Below, piece after piece: positions 7,221-15,858 of a DNA stretch of 27,076 nt. Below the pieces are notes generated by a model. The model worked only from the letters and a program-made list of their open reading frames with translations, made no database searches and was not told the DNA's origin. How positions within the stretch are numbered: the first letter of the stretch is position 1; every line of letters begins with the position of its first letter. The position numbers were made by a program, and so were the translations under genes. Origin of the DNA: SZUA-521 sp041738285 (GTDB taxonomy: Bacteria > Pseudomonadota > Gammaproteobacteria > Pseudomonadales > Azotimanducaceae); assembly GCA_041738285.1 (NCBI GenBank), contig JBGSQB010000054.1, positions 1 to 27,076 of the forward strand, in the 5' to 3' direction.

Positions 7221-7708
7221 GCACCGAACGAGCCGCCGAAGTTCGGGCAGTGGTTGAGCGTCGCGCCGACGGCACGCTGTTTTTCGCGCCGCGCGGTGAT
7301 TGTGGAGCCTGCGATGGCAACTGCGGTCTGGCGCGGGGCGGTGTCGATGTTCCGCTGCCTACCTCGCTCGCACCGGGCGAGTCGGTACGACTTCGGGTGT
7401 CGATGCACGGGCTGCGCCGCGCTGCAATCATGGCGTTCGGCTTGCCATTGTCGGGATTGTTGGCGGCCACTGCGATCGCGTCCGCGGTGGGGTTGACGGA
7501 TGCGGGGGTCATCGTGGGCGCCTCGTGTGGCCTGATCTTCGGACTTACTGTCTCGGCGCGTCGATCGAGCGGTTTTGGCGTTGAGGATGTCGCCGTTACG
7601 ATCTTAGACAGCGAGAGTGGTTTGGTGAACAATGGCGCCCTTTGCGGGGCAGCACGCCGAACTACACCCATCGGTCTGCCGCCGAACGCCAAATCAAATT
7701 TCGAGTGA
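7217..7708 (+). CDS. rseC: RseC/MucC-family membrane regulator
   Basis: A 163-residue inner-membrane protein of the RseC/MucC family, which modulates sigma-E activity and in some bacteria supports the SoxR-reducing Rnf-like system. The N-terminal cytoplasmic part has the family cysteine cluster DCGACDGNCGLA (C29, C32, C36), followed by two hydrophobic segments at about residues 68-88 and 93-112. The C-terminal tail (about 50 residues) is not conserved and has no recognisable motif. It starts inside the rseB stop (ATGA) and ends nine bases before mucD. Family membership rests on cysteine spacing, topology and position; the biochemical activity is not established from sequence. Confidence 0.88.
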   Translation: MSTERAAEVRAVVERRADGTLFFAPRGDCGACDGNCGLARGGVDVPLPTSLAPGESVRLRVSMHGLRRAAIMAFGLPLSGLLAATAIASAVGLTDAGVIVGASCGLIFGLTVSARRSSGFGVEDVAVTILDSESGLVNNGALCGAARRTTPIGLPPNAKSNFE

Positions 7709-7717
7709 GACGACTTC

Positions 7718-9115
7718 ATGAGTAGCTATCGGGCGCGTGGCGCGCTGATCCTGACGTTTGGTCTGACGGTTGCGAGCGTGACCGCGTGGGGTCGTGAGCT
7801 GCCGGACTTTACGGTTCTGGTCGAGCAGCACTCGCCGGCGGTCGTCAATGTCAGCACAGTGCAGCGCGCGGCCTCGCAACCGCGAATCAACGTTCCGAAT
7901 GAGCAGTGGGATGAATTCTTCCGCCGATTCTTCGGTCCCGAAGGTCCCGGTGGGTCGCTCCCCCAACCGCGCTCGCTCGGATCGGGATTCATCATTTCCA
8001 AAGACGGCTACGTGCTGACCAACAACCATGTGGTCGAAGGAGCCGAGATCATCCGTGTCCGACTGAATGATCGCCGCGAGCTCGAAGCGCAACTCGTCGG
8101 CGCCGATCCGCGCTCGGATCTGGCATTGCTCAAGGTCGAGGCCGCCGATCTGCCGACGGTGAAACTCGGACGCTCAGCGGCACTGAAGGTTGGGGAGTGG
8201 GTACTCGCAATCGGGTCGCCGTTCGGGTTCGACTATTCCGTGACAGCCGGCATCGTCAGCGCAATTGGCCGCAGTCTGCCGAACGAAAATAACGAGAATT
8301 ACGTGCCGTTCATTCAAACGGACGTCGCCATCAATCCGGGTAACTCCGGCGGGCCACTGTTCAATCTCGACGGCGAAGTGGTTGGAATCAACTCCCAGAT
8401 CTACACGCGCTCCGGCGGATTCATGGGCGTGTCTTTCGCAATTCCGATCGATGTAGCCATGGACGTGGTAGATCAACTGAAGAATCACGGTCATGTGTCA
8501 CGCGGCTGGCTCGGCGTCGTGATTCAGGAGGTCAACCGTGAGTTGGCGGAGAGCTTTGGCCTCAAGAAACCGGCCGGTGCGCTGGTGTCTCGGGTCAGCG
8601 CCGGCAGCCCGGCCGCAGCCGCCGGCCTGAAGGAAGGTGACATCATCGTTGCGTTCAATGGCACGCCGATCGACCTGTCTGCGGACCTGCCCCACGTGGT
8701 CGGTCGCACTCGCGCCGGCAGTGAGGCGACCATCGCGATCGTGCGCGATGGTAAGCGCAAGGAGTTATCGGTCATCGTCGGTGAGCTGCCCGATTCGGGC
8801 GAGCCGATTGCGGCGGCAGGGCCACTGGCGAAAGAACCATCGCGGCTCGGCCTTGTGGTCGAAGACCTGACCGATGCGACGCGGCAGCGCGCAGGCGTTG
8901 ACAGCGGCGTGCTGGTGCGCGAATCGGACGGACCGGCAGCAGAGGCGGGCATCCAACCGGGTGACATCGTGACGCGGATCAACAATGAGGAAATCGACTC
9001 GGTCGCGACATTTGCGTTGGTTGCCGATACGCTGACGCCTGGTCGGTCGGTGCCGGTACTGATCGTACGGGGTCAGTCGCCGACGTTTCTGGCGCTTCGC
9101 GTGCCAGAAGACTGA
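7718..9115 (+). CDS. mucD: Periplasmic serine protease MucD (DegP/HtrA family)
   Basis: A 465-residue Do-like endopeptidase that degrades or refolds damaged periplasmic proteins. A signal peptide occupies about residues 1-25. The trypsin-like domain has all three catalytic residues: His104 in TNNHVVEG, Asp134 in RSDLALLKV and Ser210 in NPGNSGGPL. Two PDZ domains follow, at about 255-345 (GWLGVVIQEV, then GLKEGDIIVAFNGTPI) and 370-460 (LGLVVEDL, then GIQPGDIVTRINNEEI). Length and the short LA loop (FFRRFFGPEGPGG) fit Pseudomonas MucD better than E. coli DegP. It is nine bases after rseC, completing the sigma-E cluster; products of this gene lower sigma-E signalling by clearing misfolded envelope proteins. 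The 136-base gap downstream separates it from lepA. Confidence 0.95.
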   Translation: MSSYRARGALILTFGLTVASVTAWGRELPDFTVLVEQHSPAVVNVSTVQRAASQPRINVPNEQWDEFFRRFFGPEGPGGSLPQPRSLGSGFIISKDGYVLTNNHVVEGAEIIRVRLNDRRELEAQLVGADPRSDLALLKVEAADLPTVKLGRSAALKVGEWVLAIGSPFGFDYSVTAGIVSAIGRSLPNENNENYVPFIQTDVAINPGNSGGPLFNLDGEVVGINSQIYTRSGGFMGVSFAIPIDVAMDVVDQLKNHGHVSRGWLGVVIQEVNRELAESFGLKKPAGALVSRVSAGSPAAAAGLKEGDIIVAFNGTPIDLSADLPHVVGRTRAGSEATIAIVRDGKRKELSVIVGELPDSGEPIAAAGPLAKEPSRLGLVVEDLTDATRQRAGVDSGVLVRESDGPAAEAGIQPGDIVTRINNEEIDSVATFALVADTLTPGRSVPVLIVRGQSPTFLALRVPED

Positions 9116-9150
9116 AGGCAGGCCCGCTTCCACACCCTTGGATGGGACCT

Positions 9151-9180
9151 CTGCAGTGCCCGCCCTGCCGGCCACTGCAG
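9151..9180. other. 8-bp inverted repeat after mucD
   Basis: ctgcagtg (9151-9158) pairs exactly with cactgcag (9173-9180) around a 14-base GC-rich loop. It lies 36 bases after the mucD stop. There is no T-run behind it, so it is at most a weak or Rho-assisted terminator or an mRNA 3' stabiliser separating the sigma-E genes from lepA. Confidence 0.35.
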
Positions 9181-9182
9181 CA

Positions 9183-9212
9183 TGGCCAGCACGGGCTGAA
9201 TTACGCTACACT
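9183..9212 (+). promoter_or_regulatory. Weak candidate promoter for lepA-lepB
   Basis: TGGCCA (9183-9188) and TACACT (9207-9212), 18 bases apart, match the housekeeping -35 and -10 consensus at four and five of six positions. They lie about 40 bases before the lepA start in the largest gap of the cluster, where an internal promoter would make sense. The signal is weak. Confidence 0.3.
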
Positions 9213-9251
9213 CGCGCCGCCTCAAGCAGCCCACCGTAAGCACAAACCCGC

Positions 9252-11051
9252 GTGTCCGTTCTTTCGCATATTCGAAACTTCTCGATCATTGCCCACATCG
9301 ACCATGGCAAATCCACACTTGCCGATCGGTTGATCCAGCTGTGCGGCGGTTTGTCCGACCGCGAGATGGGCGATCAGGTGCTCGACTCGATGGACCTGGA
9401 GCGCGAGCGGGGCATTACCATCAAGGCGCAGAGCGTGACTCTGCCGTATCAGGCGCGGGATGGTCGTGTCTATCAGCTCAACTTCATCGATACGCCGGGA
9501 CACGTCGATTTCAGCTACGAAGTCTCTCGCTCGCTGGCCGCATGTGAGGGTGCTCTGCTCGTGGTCGACGCAGGACAAGGCGTGGAAGCGCAGTCGGTCG
9601 CGAACTGCTACACGGCGATCAACCAGGGGCTCGAAGTCGTGCCGGTGCTGAACAAGATCGATCTGCCCCAGGCGGACCCCGACGCCGTGGTCACGGAAAT
9701 CGAGGACATCATTGGTCTGGACGCCACGCGTGCGCTCCGAGTGAGCGCCAAGACCGGTCTCGGCGTACCGGATCTGCTCGAAGCGATCATCGAGCGCATA
9801 CCGCCGCCTGAAGGCGATGTCGATGCACCGCTGCAGGCGCTGATCATCGATTCCTGGTTCGACAACTACCTGGGCATCGTCTCGCTCATCCGTGTCGTCG
9901 AAGGTACCGTAAAGGTGGGCGATCGGATCATGGTGAAGACCGTCGGCAAAGCCCATGAGGTCGACGGGCTGGGTCGATTCACGCCCAAGCGCGCTCCGTG
10001 TGACATGCTATCGGCGGGTGAGGTCGGCTACCTCGTCGCCGGCATCAAGGAAATCCGCGGCGCACCGGTGGGTGACACGCTCGTCTCGGCCAAGCGTCCC
10101 GATACGCCGCAGCTACCGGGATTCGCACGCGTCAAGCCGCAGGTATATGCGGGACTCTTCCCAGTCAGCTCCGAGGACTTCGAGGACTTTCGTGACGCGC
10201 TCGCGAAACTCACGCTCAACGATGCATCGTTGTTTTACGAACCGGAATCCTCCGACGCCCTCGGGTTCGGATTCCGCTGCGGCTTTCTCGGCATGCTGCA
10301 CATGGAGATCATTCAGGAACGACTCGAACGCGAATATGGCCTCAACCTCATTACGTCGGCGCCGACGGTCGTGTACGAGGTGCTCACGCGCAGTGGCGAG
10401 ACGATTTATGTAGACAATCCCTCCCGGCTACCCGATCTCGGCAAGATCGAGGAGATGCGCGAACCGATTGCGGTGGCCAATATCCTGGTGCCCCAGGAAT
10501 ATGTCGGCAATGTCATCGGCCTGTGCGTCGAGCGCCGTGGGGTGCAGAAATCAATGCAGTTTTCCGGGAATCACGTATCGATCGTGTACGAGATCCCGAT
10601 GAACGAAGTGGTGATGGATTTCTTCGACCGCCTGAAATCCGTGAGCCGCGGCTTTGCTTCGCTCGACTACAGCTTCCTGCGCTTCGATACTGCTGATCTG
10701 GTACGGCTCGATATCCTGATCAACGGCGACCGCGTGGATGCGCTGGCGCTCATCGTGCATCGGGATCAGGCGCAATATCGCGGCCGCCAACTCACGGAGA
10801 AGATGCGTGAGCTGATTCCGCGGCAGATGTTCGATGTCGCCATTCAGGCCGCGATCGGCGTGCAGGTCATCGCCCGCCAGACGGTCAAAGCGCTGCGAAA
10901 GAACGTCACGGCCAAGTGCTATGGCGGTGACGTCTCGCGCAAGAAGAAGCTGCTCGACAAGCAGAAGGAAGGCAAGAAACGCATGAAGCAGATCGGCCGC
11001 GTGGAGATCCCTCAAGAAGCGTTTCTCGCGGCCCTCAAAATCGATCGCTGA
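9252..11051 (+). CDS. lepA: Elongation factor 4 (LepA), back-translocating ribosomal GTPase
   Basis: A 599-residue translational GTPase that acts on the 70S ribosome; it can reverse translocation and affects initiation and 30S biogenesis. G motifs are intact: G1 AHIDHGKST (residues 14-22), G2 region RERGITIKAQ, G3 DTPGH, G4 NKID. The family signature SDREM, then VLDSMDLERERGITIKAQSV, is specific for LepA. The C-terminal domain ends with the Lys-rich GGDVSRKKKLLDKQKEGKKR segment and RVEIPQEAFLAALK, present in nearly all LepA proteins. Translation starts at GTG 9252, set by homology; the ribosome site is poor. The stop overlaps the lepB start by one base, the standard lepA-lepB pairing. Confidence 0.97.
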   Translation: MSVLSHIRNFSIIAHIDHGKSTLADRLIQLCGGLSDREMGDQVLDSMDLERERGITIKAQSVTLPYQARDGRVYQLNFIDTPGHVDFSYEVSRSLAACEGALLVVDAGQGVEAQSVANCYTAINQGLEVVPVLNKIDLPQADPDAVVTEIEDIIGLDATRALRVSAKTGLGVPDLLEAIIERIPPPEGDVDAPLQALIIDSWFDNYLGIVSLIRVVEGTVKVGDRIMVKTVGKAHEVDGLGRFTPKRAPCDMLSAGEVGYLVAGIKEIRGAPVGDTLVSAKRPDTPQLPGFARVKPQVYAGLFPVSSEDFEDFRDALAKLTLNDASLFYEPESSDALGFGFRCGFLGMLHMEIIQERLEREYGLNLITSAPTVVYEVLTRSGETIYVDNPSRLPDLGKIEEMREPIAVANILVPQEYVGNVIGLCVERRGVQKSMQFSGNHVSIVYEIPMNEVVMDFFDRLKSVSRGFASLDYSFLRFDTADLVRLDILINGDRVDALALIVHRDQAQYRGRQLTEKMRELIPRQMFDVAIQAAIGVQVIARQTVKALRKNVTAKCYGGDVSRKKKLLDKQKEGKKRMKQIGRVEIPQEAFLAALKIDR

Positions 11052-11860
11052 TGGACATCGACCTGCCCCTCATTCTGACCTGGGCCGTCATCATCAGCGG
11101 GTCCATTTGGCTCTTTGATCACGTGCTGCTGCGACCAAGGCGCGTGCAGGCCGCGGACGCATTGCGGGTGAGTCGGCCGAACGTCGGCGACGATGCGATC
11201 GAGCAGATCCTCAAAGAACCCGCGATCACAGAGTACGCGCGCTCGTTCTTCCCCGTGTTGCTGCTGGTGCTCGTGTTGCGCAGTTTTCTGGTCGAACCCT
11301 ACCAGATCCCGTCTGAGTCGATGGTGCCGACGCTCGAAGTCGGAGACTTCATTCTGGTCAACAAATACGCCTACGGCGTGAGGCTGCCAGTGATCGGCAC
11401 CAAGGTGTTCGATGTTGGACAGCCCAAGCGCGGTGATGTCATGGTGTTCATTCCGCCGCACGAGCCGCGCTACTTCATCAAGCGCGTCATTGGCTTGCCA
11501 GGCGATCACATCGCCTACCGCAACAAAGTTTTGTACGTCAATGGTGATCGTATTCCCCAGGAATACGTGTCCCAGGAACTGGTCGGAGGACGCATCTACT
11601 ATCGTGTCTTCGAGGAGACGCTCGGTGACGAAACCCACCTGATCTACCGCTATCCGGCCCGTATCGAGCCGGCCATGGAATGGGATGTGCCGCCGGGGCA
11701 CTACTTCATGATGGGCGATAACCGGGGTAAGAGTGACGACAGTCGCCGTTGGGGATTTGTACCGGATCACAATGTGGTAGGAAAGGCGGTCGCGGTCTGG
11801 ATTCACAAAGAGCCCGGGTTAAACTGGCCAACATTCGAACACAACCGGTGGATCAACTAA
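11051..11860 (+). CDS. lepB: Signal peptidase I (LepB)
   Basis: A 269-residue inner-membrane serine protease that removes signal peptides from exported proteins. Two N-terminal membrane segments are seen (about residues 6-24 and 64-80), and the catalytic domain faces the periplasm. The catalytic Ser90 is in IPSESMVPTL and the general base Lys144 in YFIKRVIGLPGD, a Ser-Lys dyad. Later conserved boxes are VPPGHYFMMGDNR followed by SDDSRRWGFVP. The start overlaps the lepA stop (TGATG), and a DUF4845 gene follows 12 bases later. Size is smaller than E. coli LepB (324) but typical for Pseudomonas-like enzymes. Confidence 0.97.
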   Translation: MDIDLPLILTWAVIISGSIWLFDHVLLRPRRVQAADALRVSRPNVGDDAIEQILKEPAITEYARSFFPVLLLVLVLRSFLVEPYQIPSESMVPTLEVGDFILVNKYAYGVRLPVIGTKVFDVGQPKRGDVMVFIPPHEPRYFIKRVIGLPGDHIAYRNKVLYVNGDRIPQEYVSQELVGGRIYYRVFEETLGDETHLIYRYPARIEPAMEWDVPPGHYFMMGDNRGKSDDSRRWGFVPDHNVVGKAVAVWIHKEPGLNWPTFEHNRWIN

Positions 11861-11872
11861 GGAGTGGACTCC

Positions 11873-12235
11873 ATGCGACGCTACCAGAGCGGATTGTCGG
11901 TCCTGGCCTGGCTTCTCGTGCTCATGGGTATTGGCGCGGTCGCCATGTTGACCGTCAGGTTGGCGCCTCACTACATCGACTTTCAGACCCTGGTGTCGAT
12001 CGTCGACGGTCTGCCATCGGACTCCGTGCACACAATGCCGAAGACCGAGATCCGCGAGATCATGCTCAAGCGCATGAAGATCAACAACATACGCGATCTC
12101 GACGTGCGCACCATTCTCGAGATCGATCGCAAACGCGATGGTACGACGCTGATCATTCATTACGAGCGGCGCGAATCGCTGGTTTACAACGTCGATCTCG
12201 TGTTGACGTTCGATCGGCGCTTCTCATTCAGGTGA
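11873..12235 (+). CDS. DUF4845 family membrane-anchored protein
   Basis: A 120-residue protein with one N-terminal hydrophobic segment (about residues 8-28, beginning RRYQSGLSVLAWLLVLMGIG), which resembles a pilin-like or type-III leader, followed by a small soluble domain. It matches the DUF4845 family, commonly encoded between lepB and rnc in gammaproteobacteria. GGAG eight bases upstream supports the ATG at 11873 over the GTG at 11864, which would overlap that site. The C-terminal part (DVRTILEIDRKRDG, then LIIHYERRESLVYNVDLVL) is predicted to be beta-rich. Function is unknown; the constant association with lepB suggests a role in export or the envelope, but that is inference. Confidence 0.85.
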   Translation: MRRYQSGLSVLAWLLVLMGIGAVAMLTVRLAPHYIDFQTLVSIVDGLPSDSVHTMPKTEIREIMLKRMKINNIRDLDVRTILEIDRKRDGTTLIIHYERRESLVYNVDLVLTFDRRFSFR

Positions 12236-12260
12236 CGCCATTGATGACCGGCTGCCTAAG

Positions 12261-12950
12261 ATGCCCGCGCTGACCGATGCCGCCGCGCTCGAACGGGTCA
12301 TCGGTCACTCGTTCGCAGATCCGAAGCTACTCAGCCAAGCCCTGTCCCATCGCAGTCATGGATCGAACAACAACGAGCGACTCGAGTTTCTCGGTGATGC
12401 CGCGCTCGGATTCATCGTCGCGGAGTGGCTGTACGATCTCTATCCCCAGGCCACCGAGAGCGAATTGACCTTGATGCGCGCGTCGCTCGTGCGCCGTCGC
12501 TCGCTGGCGGCAGTCGCCCGGCAGATCGATCTCGGTCGATTTCTGCTCCTCGGACCTGGCGAACGCAGCAGCGGTGGACACCACCGCGAATCGATTCTCG
12601 CTGATGCACTAGAGGCGGTGCTCGGCGCCGTGCTCAAAGATGGCGGCGTGGTTGCAGCAGTCGCGGTGCTGCGTACGCTGTTCGCGGATCGCGTCGGTTC
12701 CATCGATCCAAGCGGCGCAAAGGATCCGAAGACCCGTCTACAGGAATGGCTCCAGGCCCGGGGTCATGAGCTGCCGCGCTATGAGGTCATTGCGCAGCAA
12801 GGTGATGCCCACGCGCCATCTTTTCGGGTGGCGTGCGCGGTCGACTCCATTTCACTCGCGGTGGAAGCGGAGGGTGGCAGCCGCCGTGACGCCGAGAAAG
12901 CAGCGGCGCGAATCGCACTTTCCAAACTGGAGGTTGCCGGTGACCACTGA
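12261..12950 (+). CDS. rnc: Ribonuclease III
   Basis: A 229-residue double-strand-specific endoribonuclease that processes rRNA precursors and regulates some mRNAs. The catalytic signature NERLEFLGDA (residues 38-47) carries E39, E42 and D46; the second metal-binding pair is D115 and E118 in ESILADALEAVLGA. The C-terminal double-stranded-RNA-binding domain starts at about residue 153 with DPKTRLQEWLQ and ends with a Lys/Arg-rich helix (RRDAEKAAARIALSKLE). The start is by homology and length; no good ribosome site precedes it. The stop lies 11 bases inside era, an overlap common to rnc-era operons, in which RNase III is known in E. coli to cleave its own leader. Confidence 0.96.
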   Translation: MPALTDAAALERVIGHSFADPKLLSQALSHRSHGSNNNERLEFLGDAALGFIVAEWLYDLYPQATESELTLMRASLVRRRSLAAVARQIDLGRFLLLGPGERSSGGHHRESILADALEAVLGAVLKDGGVVAAVAVLRTLFADRVGSIDPSGAKDPKTRLQEWLQARGHELPRYEVIAQQGDAHAPSFRVACAVDSISLAVEAEGGSRRDAEKAAARIALSKLEVAGDH

Positions 12951-13848
12951 AGTTGCGGCCGGCGGCGTCACCTGGTGCGGCTACGTCGCATTGGTAGGCC
13001 GGCCAAACGTCGGCAAGTCGACGCTGTTGAACCATATTCTGGGGCGCAAGATCGCCATCACCTCGCGCAAACCGCAGACTACGCGGCACAACCTGCTCGG
13101 CGTAGTGACAGAAGGGTCATTCCAATGTGTCTATGTGGACACGCCCGGTATTCATGAGGTCGGCTCACGCGCGATGAACCGCCACATGGTGCGCGCCGCG
13201 ACGTCTGTGCTGAGCGATGTCGATGTGATCGTCATGCTCATCGAAGGTGGGCGATGGGTCGATGAGGATGATCTGGTGCTGAAGCATGTCCGTGCCGCGT
13301 CGGCGCCTTGCATCGCCGCGCTCAGCAAGATCGATCTGCTTACCGATCGCTCCTCACTCCTGCCGCAGATCCGGCAGCTCTCCGAACTCGAGGCATTCGA
13401 AGCCATCGTACCGATCTCTGCGCTGCGGGCGGTCGGGCTCGATGCATTGAAGTCCGAAGTCAAGCGGCGGCTGCCCGCCGGTCCCCATCTCTTTCCTGCC
13501 GATCAGATCACGGACAAGTCCGAGCGATTCATCGCGGGTGAAATCGTGCGCGAAAAGCTGATGCGGCAACTTGGCGATGAATTGCCGCACCGGGCCGCTG
13601 TCGTCATCGAGCGCTACGCAGCCGGCAAGAGGCTCACGGAGATCGACGCCAACATCTATGTCGAGCGCGAGGGCCAGAAGGCCATCATTATCGGCAAGCA
13701 AGGCGCGCGCCTGAAGTCGATCGGCACCGACGCCCGACTCGACATCGAACGGATGATCGGTCAACGCGTGATGTTGCGACTGTGGGTGAAGGTGAAGTCC
13801 GGATGGACCAACAGTGAAGGTACCTTGAGACGACTTGGTTTCGAGTGA
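12940..13848 (+). CDS. era: GTPase Era, 16S rRNA/30S assembly factor
   Basis: A 302-residue essential GTPase with a C-terminal KH domain that binds the 3' end of 16S rRNA during 30S maturation. G1 is GRPNVGKS (residues 20-27), the switch region TSRKPQTTRHN is typical of Era, G3 is DTPGIH, and the KH domain carries QKAIIIGKQGARLKSIG, with C-terminal LWVKVKSGWT. The G4 motif reads SKID rather than the usual NKxD. The GTG at 12940, with GGAGG six bases upstream, is the start: it gives the expected length, whereas the frame extends a further 100 codons upstream within rnc without family features. It overlaps rnc by 11 bases and is followed one base later by recO. Confidence 0.96.
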   Translation: MTTEVAAGGVTWCGYVALVGRPNVGKSTLLNHILGRKIAITSRKPQTTRHNLLGVVTEGSFQCVYVDTPGIHEVGSRAMNRHMVRAATSVLSDVDVIVMLIEGGRWVDEDDLVLKHVRAASAPCIAALSKIDLLTDRSSLLPQIRQLSELEAFEAIVPISALRAVGLDALKSEVKRRLPAGPHLFPADQITDKSERFIAGEIVREKLMRQLGDELPHRAAVVIERYAAGKRLTEIDANIYVEREGQKAIIIGKQGARLKSIGTDARLDIERMIGQRVMLRLWVKVKSGWTNSEGTLRRLGFE

Positions 13849-13849
13849 C

Positions 13850-14560
13850 ATGACGCGGCGCATCATCGGTGAACTCGCATACGTTCTGCACCAGCGCCCG
13901 TATCGTGAGACGAGCGCACTGGTAGATCTGCTCACGCTGCATCATGGCTGTATCAGTGTGGTTGGGCGCGGAATGCGCGGAGGATCGCGTCGGCAATCGG
14001 CGATGCAGCCCTTCGGACGTGTCATGGTCGGTTGTGCCGGACGCGGCGCGCTGATGACCCTAACCGCCGCAGAGGCAGTCGGTCATCGGACCTTGATGGG
14101 TTCGGCGCTGTTCTCGGGGTTGTACTTGAACGAACTCGTGCTGCGCCTGATGAAACACGACGATGCACACCCGGAAGTCTTCGTCGGCTACGAGGTCGCG
14201 CTCGATGCCTTGGCGGGAGGCCGCGACATCGAGCCGGCGCTGCGCCGTTTCGAGATCCTGCTGCTGCAGGAAACGGGCTATGAGATCAATTTCGACGCGG
14301 ACGCGGCCACTGACGCTCCGATCGAGGCTGCGCGCTGCTATCGCTTCGAGGCAGACGTTGGCTTCACGCCCGTCGACGCGGCACCCGACGATCGCTCGAT
14401 CTATCGCGGCGCCACAATCATGGCCGTTCGCGAGGGAAATCTCGTCGAGGCGGCCGTTCGCCGTGCCGCAAAACACCTGTTGCGCAGGGCGCTGGCACCG
14501 CACCTTGGTGAACGTCCGCTGCAAGCGCGCACGCTGTTTGCCGCCAAGCGCAGCAGCTGA
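13850..14560 (+). CDS. recO: DNA repair protein RecO
   Basis: A 236-residue recombination mediator that, with RecR and RecF, helps load RecA on SSB-coated single-stranded DNA. The N-terminal OB fold has the hallmark AYVLHQRPYRETSALVDLLT followed by HGCISVVGRGMRG. The middle contains GLYLNELVLRLM and the FEILLLQETGYEI helix, as expected for the helical domain. I see no zinc-binding cysteine cluster, consistent with gammaproteobacterial RecO. The ATG at 13850 lies one base after the era stop; an upstream TTG inside era is less likely. It overlaps rlmD by one base. In many relatives recO is followed by pdxJ and acpS; here the next gene is rlmD. Confidence 0.93.
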   Translation: MTRRIIGELAYVLHQRPYRETSALVDLLTLHHGCISVVGRGMRGGSRRQSAMQPFGRVMVGCAGRGALMTLTAAEAVGHRTLMGSALFSGLYLNELVLRLMKHDDAHPEVFVGYEVALDALAGGRDIEPALRRFEILLLQETGYEINFDADAATDAPIEAARCYRFEADVGFTPVDAAPDDRSIYRGATIMAVREGNLVEAAVRRAAKHLLRRALAPHLGERPLQARTLFAAKRSS

Positions 14561-15858
14561 TGGCGCGAAACAGGGGCCCTCGAGTCATCCCGATCGAGAT
14601 CACGACGCTCGATGCGCACGGCATGGGTGTGGGCCAATTCGATGGCCGCGAGGTTCGAGTCAAGGGCGTCACACCCGTCGCTCAGGTGCAGGCGCGCATC
14701 ATCAAGCGTCGTCGCGGGGTATGGCTGGGCGTACCGGAAGGCGATGTGCGGAGCGTGTGCAGTGCGTATCCAGCCTGCGGTGGGTGCGCTATGCAGCATC
14801 TGCCAGGTCATACCCAATTGAATCTCAAGTCAGACGCGCTGTGCGCTCAACTTGCGGCCGTCGGCGTCACGCCGCCGCGACTCGAAACGCCTGTCGAGGG
14901 ACCGATGTTCGGCTATCGGCGCCGTGCTCGATTGGGCGTGCGCCACCTGCATGCTAGTGGCGAGACGCTGATGGGGTTTCGGGAAGCGTTTGGCAGTCGG
15001 GTGGCACGGACCATGGACTGCCCGGTGCTCGTCGAACCGCTTCAGCGTGTGTTCGCGGCGCTGCGCGAAGCGTTGGGACAAATGCGGGGACGCGCCGCAA
15101 TTCCGCAGATCGAACTGGCCGCCGGCGATGGCGAGGCGGCGTTCATCGTCCGCCACCTGGAGCCGCTGGTGTCCGCCGACATCGACATCCTGCGCAGGGT
15201 GGAACAGCTATCTGGCGCAACCGCGCTGACTCAGCATGGGGGTTATGACACGGTCTGCACGACCGCGAATGAGCCCGCGCCGCTCCTGCGTTACACCCTG
15301 GAACGCTTCGGCCTGTGCCTGCATTTCGCACCGATTGACTTCATCCAAGTCAACGGAATCGTCAATGCGAAACTGGTCAGCGAAGCAGCGTGCGAGCTGG
15401 TTAACGGTGGATCGACGCGGATACTCGATCTGTTCTGCGGTATCGGTAATTTCTCGCTTGTGTGCGCGCGCGCTGGCGCCAACGTGGTCGGGGTCGAGGC
15501 CGATGAGGGTCTCGTGCGGCGGGCGGCCGCGAACGCCGCGCTCAATGGCATGTCTGCGCGCACCGAGTTCATCGCGGCGAACCTCTACGCGGACATGCAG
15601 GCGCCCGTCGTCGATGCCCTGGCCTGGTGCGAACAGGTGTTGATCGACCCCCCGCGGTCCGGAGCTGGCCCGGTGCTACCTGGTGTCGGAGCGTCCCGCG
15701 CGCGCAGAATCGTCTATGTGTCGTGTCACCCGGACAGTTTCGTGGTTGATGCGGCCACGCTCGCGGCGTTCGGATTCACGCTGACGAAGCTGCGACTGTT
15801 CGACATGTTCCCGCATACCGCCCACGTGGAGATCTTTGGGGTGTTCGATCGGCGATGA
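14560..15858 (+). CDS. rlmD: 23S rRNA (uracil-1939-C5) methyltransferase RlmD
   Basis: A 432-residue SAM-dependent enzyme that makes 5-methyluridine at position 1939 of 23S rRNA. An N-terminal TRAM domain (about residues 10-60) is followed by the 4Fe-4S cluster cysteines C67, C73, C76 and C154, the same pattern as E. coli RumA. The Rossmann SAM site is LDLFCGIGNFSL, and the catalytic nucleophile is the cysteine in YVSCHPDSF near residue 390; LIDPPRSG is the binding motif preceding it. It starts inside the recO stop (TGATG) and overlaps relA by four bases. Adjacency of rumA/rlmD and relA is also the order in E. coli, which supports both calls. Confidence 0.95.
   Translation: MARNRGPRVIPIEITTLDAHGMGVGQFDGREVRVKGVTPVAQVQARIIKRRRGVWLGVPEGDVRSVCSAYPACGGCAMQHLPGHTQLNLKSDALCAQLAAVGVTPPRLETPVEGPMFGYRRRARLGVRHLHASGETLMGFREAFGSRVARTMDCPVLVEPLQRVFAALREALGQMRGRAAIPQIELAAGDGEAAFIVRHLEPLVSADIDILRRVEQLSGATALTQHGGYDTVCTTANEPAPLLRYTLERFGLCLHFAPIDFIQVNGIVNAKLVSEAACELVNGGSTRILDLFCGIGNFSLVCARAGANVVGVEADEGLVRRAAANAALNGMSARTEFIAANLYADMQAPVVDALAWCEQVLIDPPRSGAGPVLPGVGASRARRIVYVSCHPDSFVVDAATLAAFGFTLTKLRLFDMFPHTAHVEIFGVFDRR

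Noticed and set aside
12640..12939. 100-codon upstream extension of era, inside rnc
   Set aside because: It is an out-of-frame reading of rnc; a GTG with GGAGG at the right spacing starts Era at 12940.
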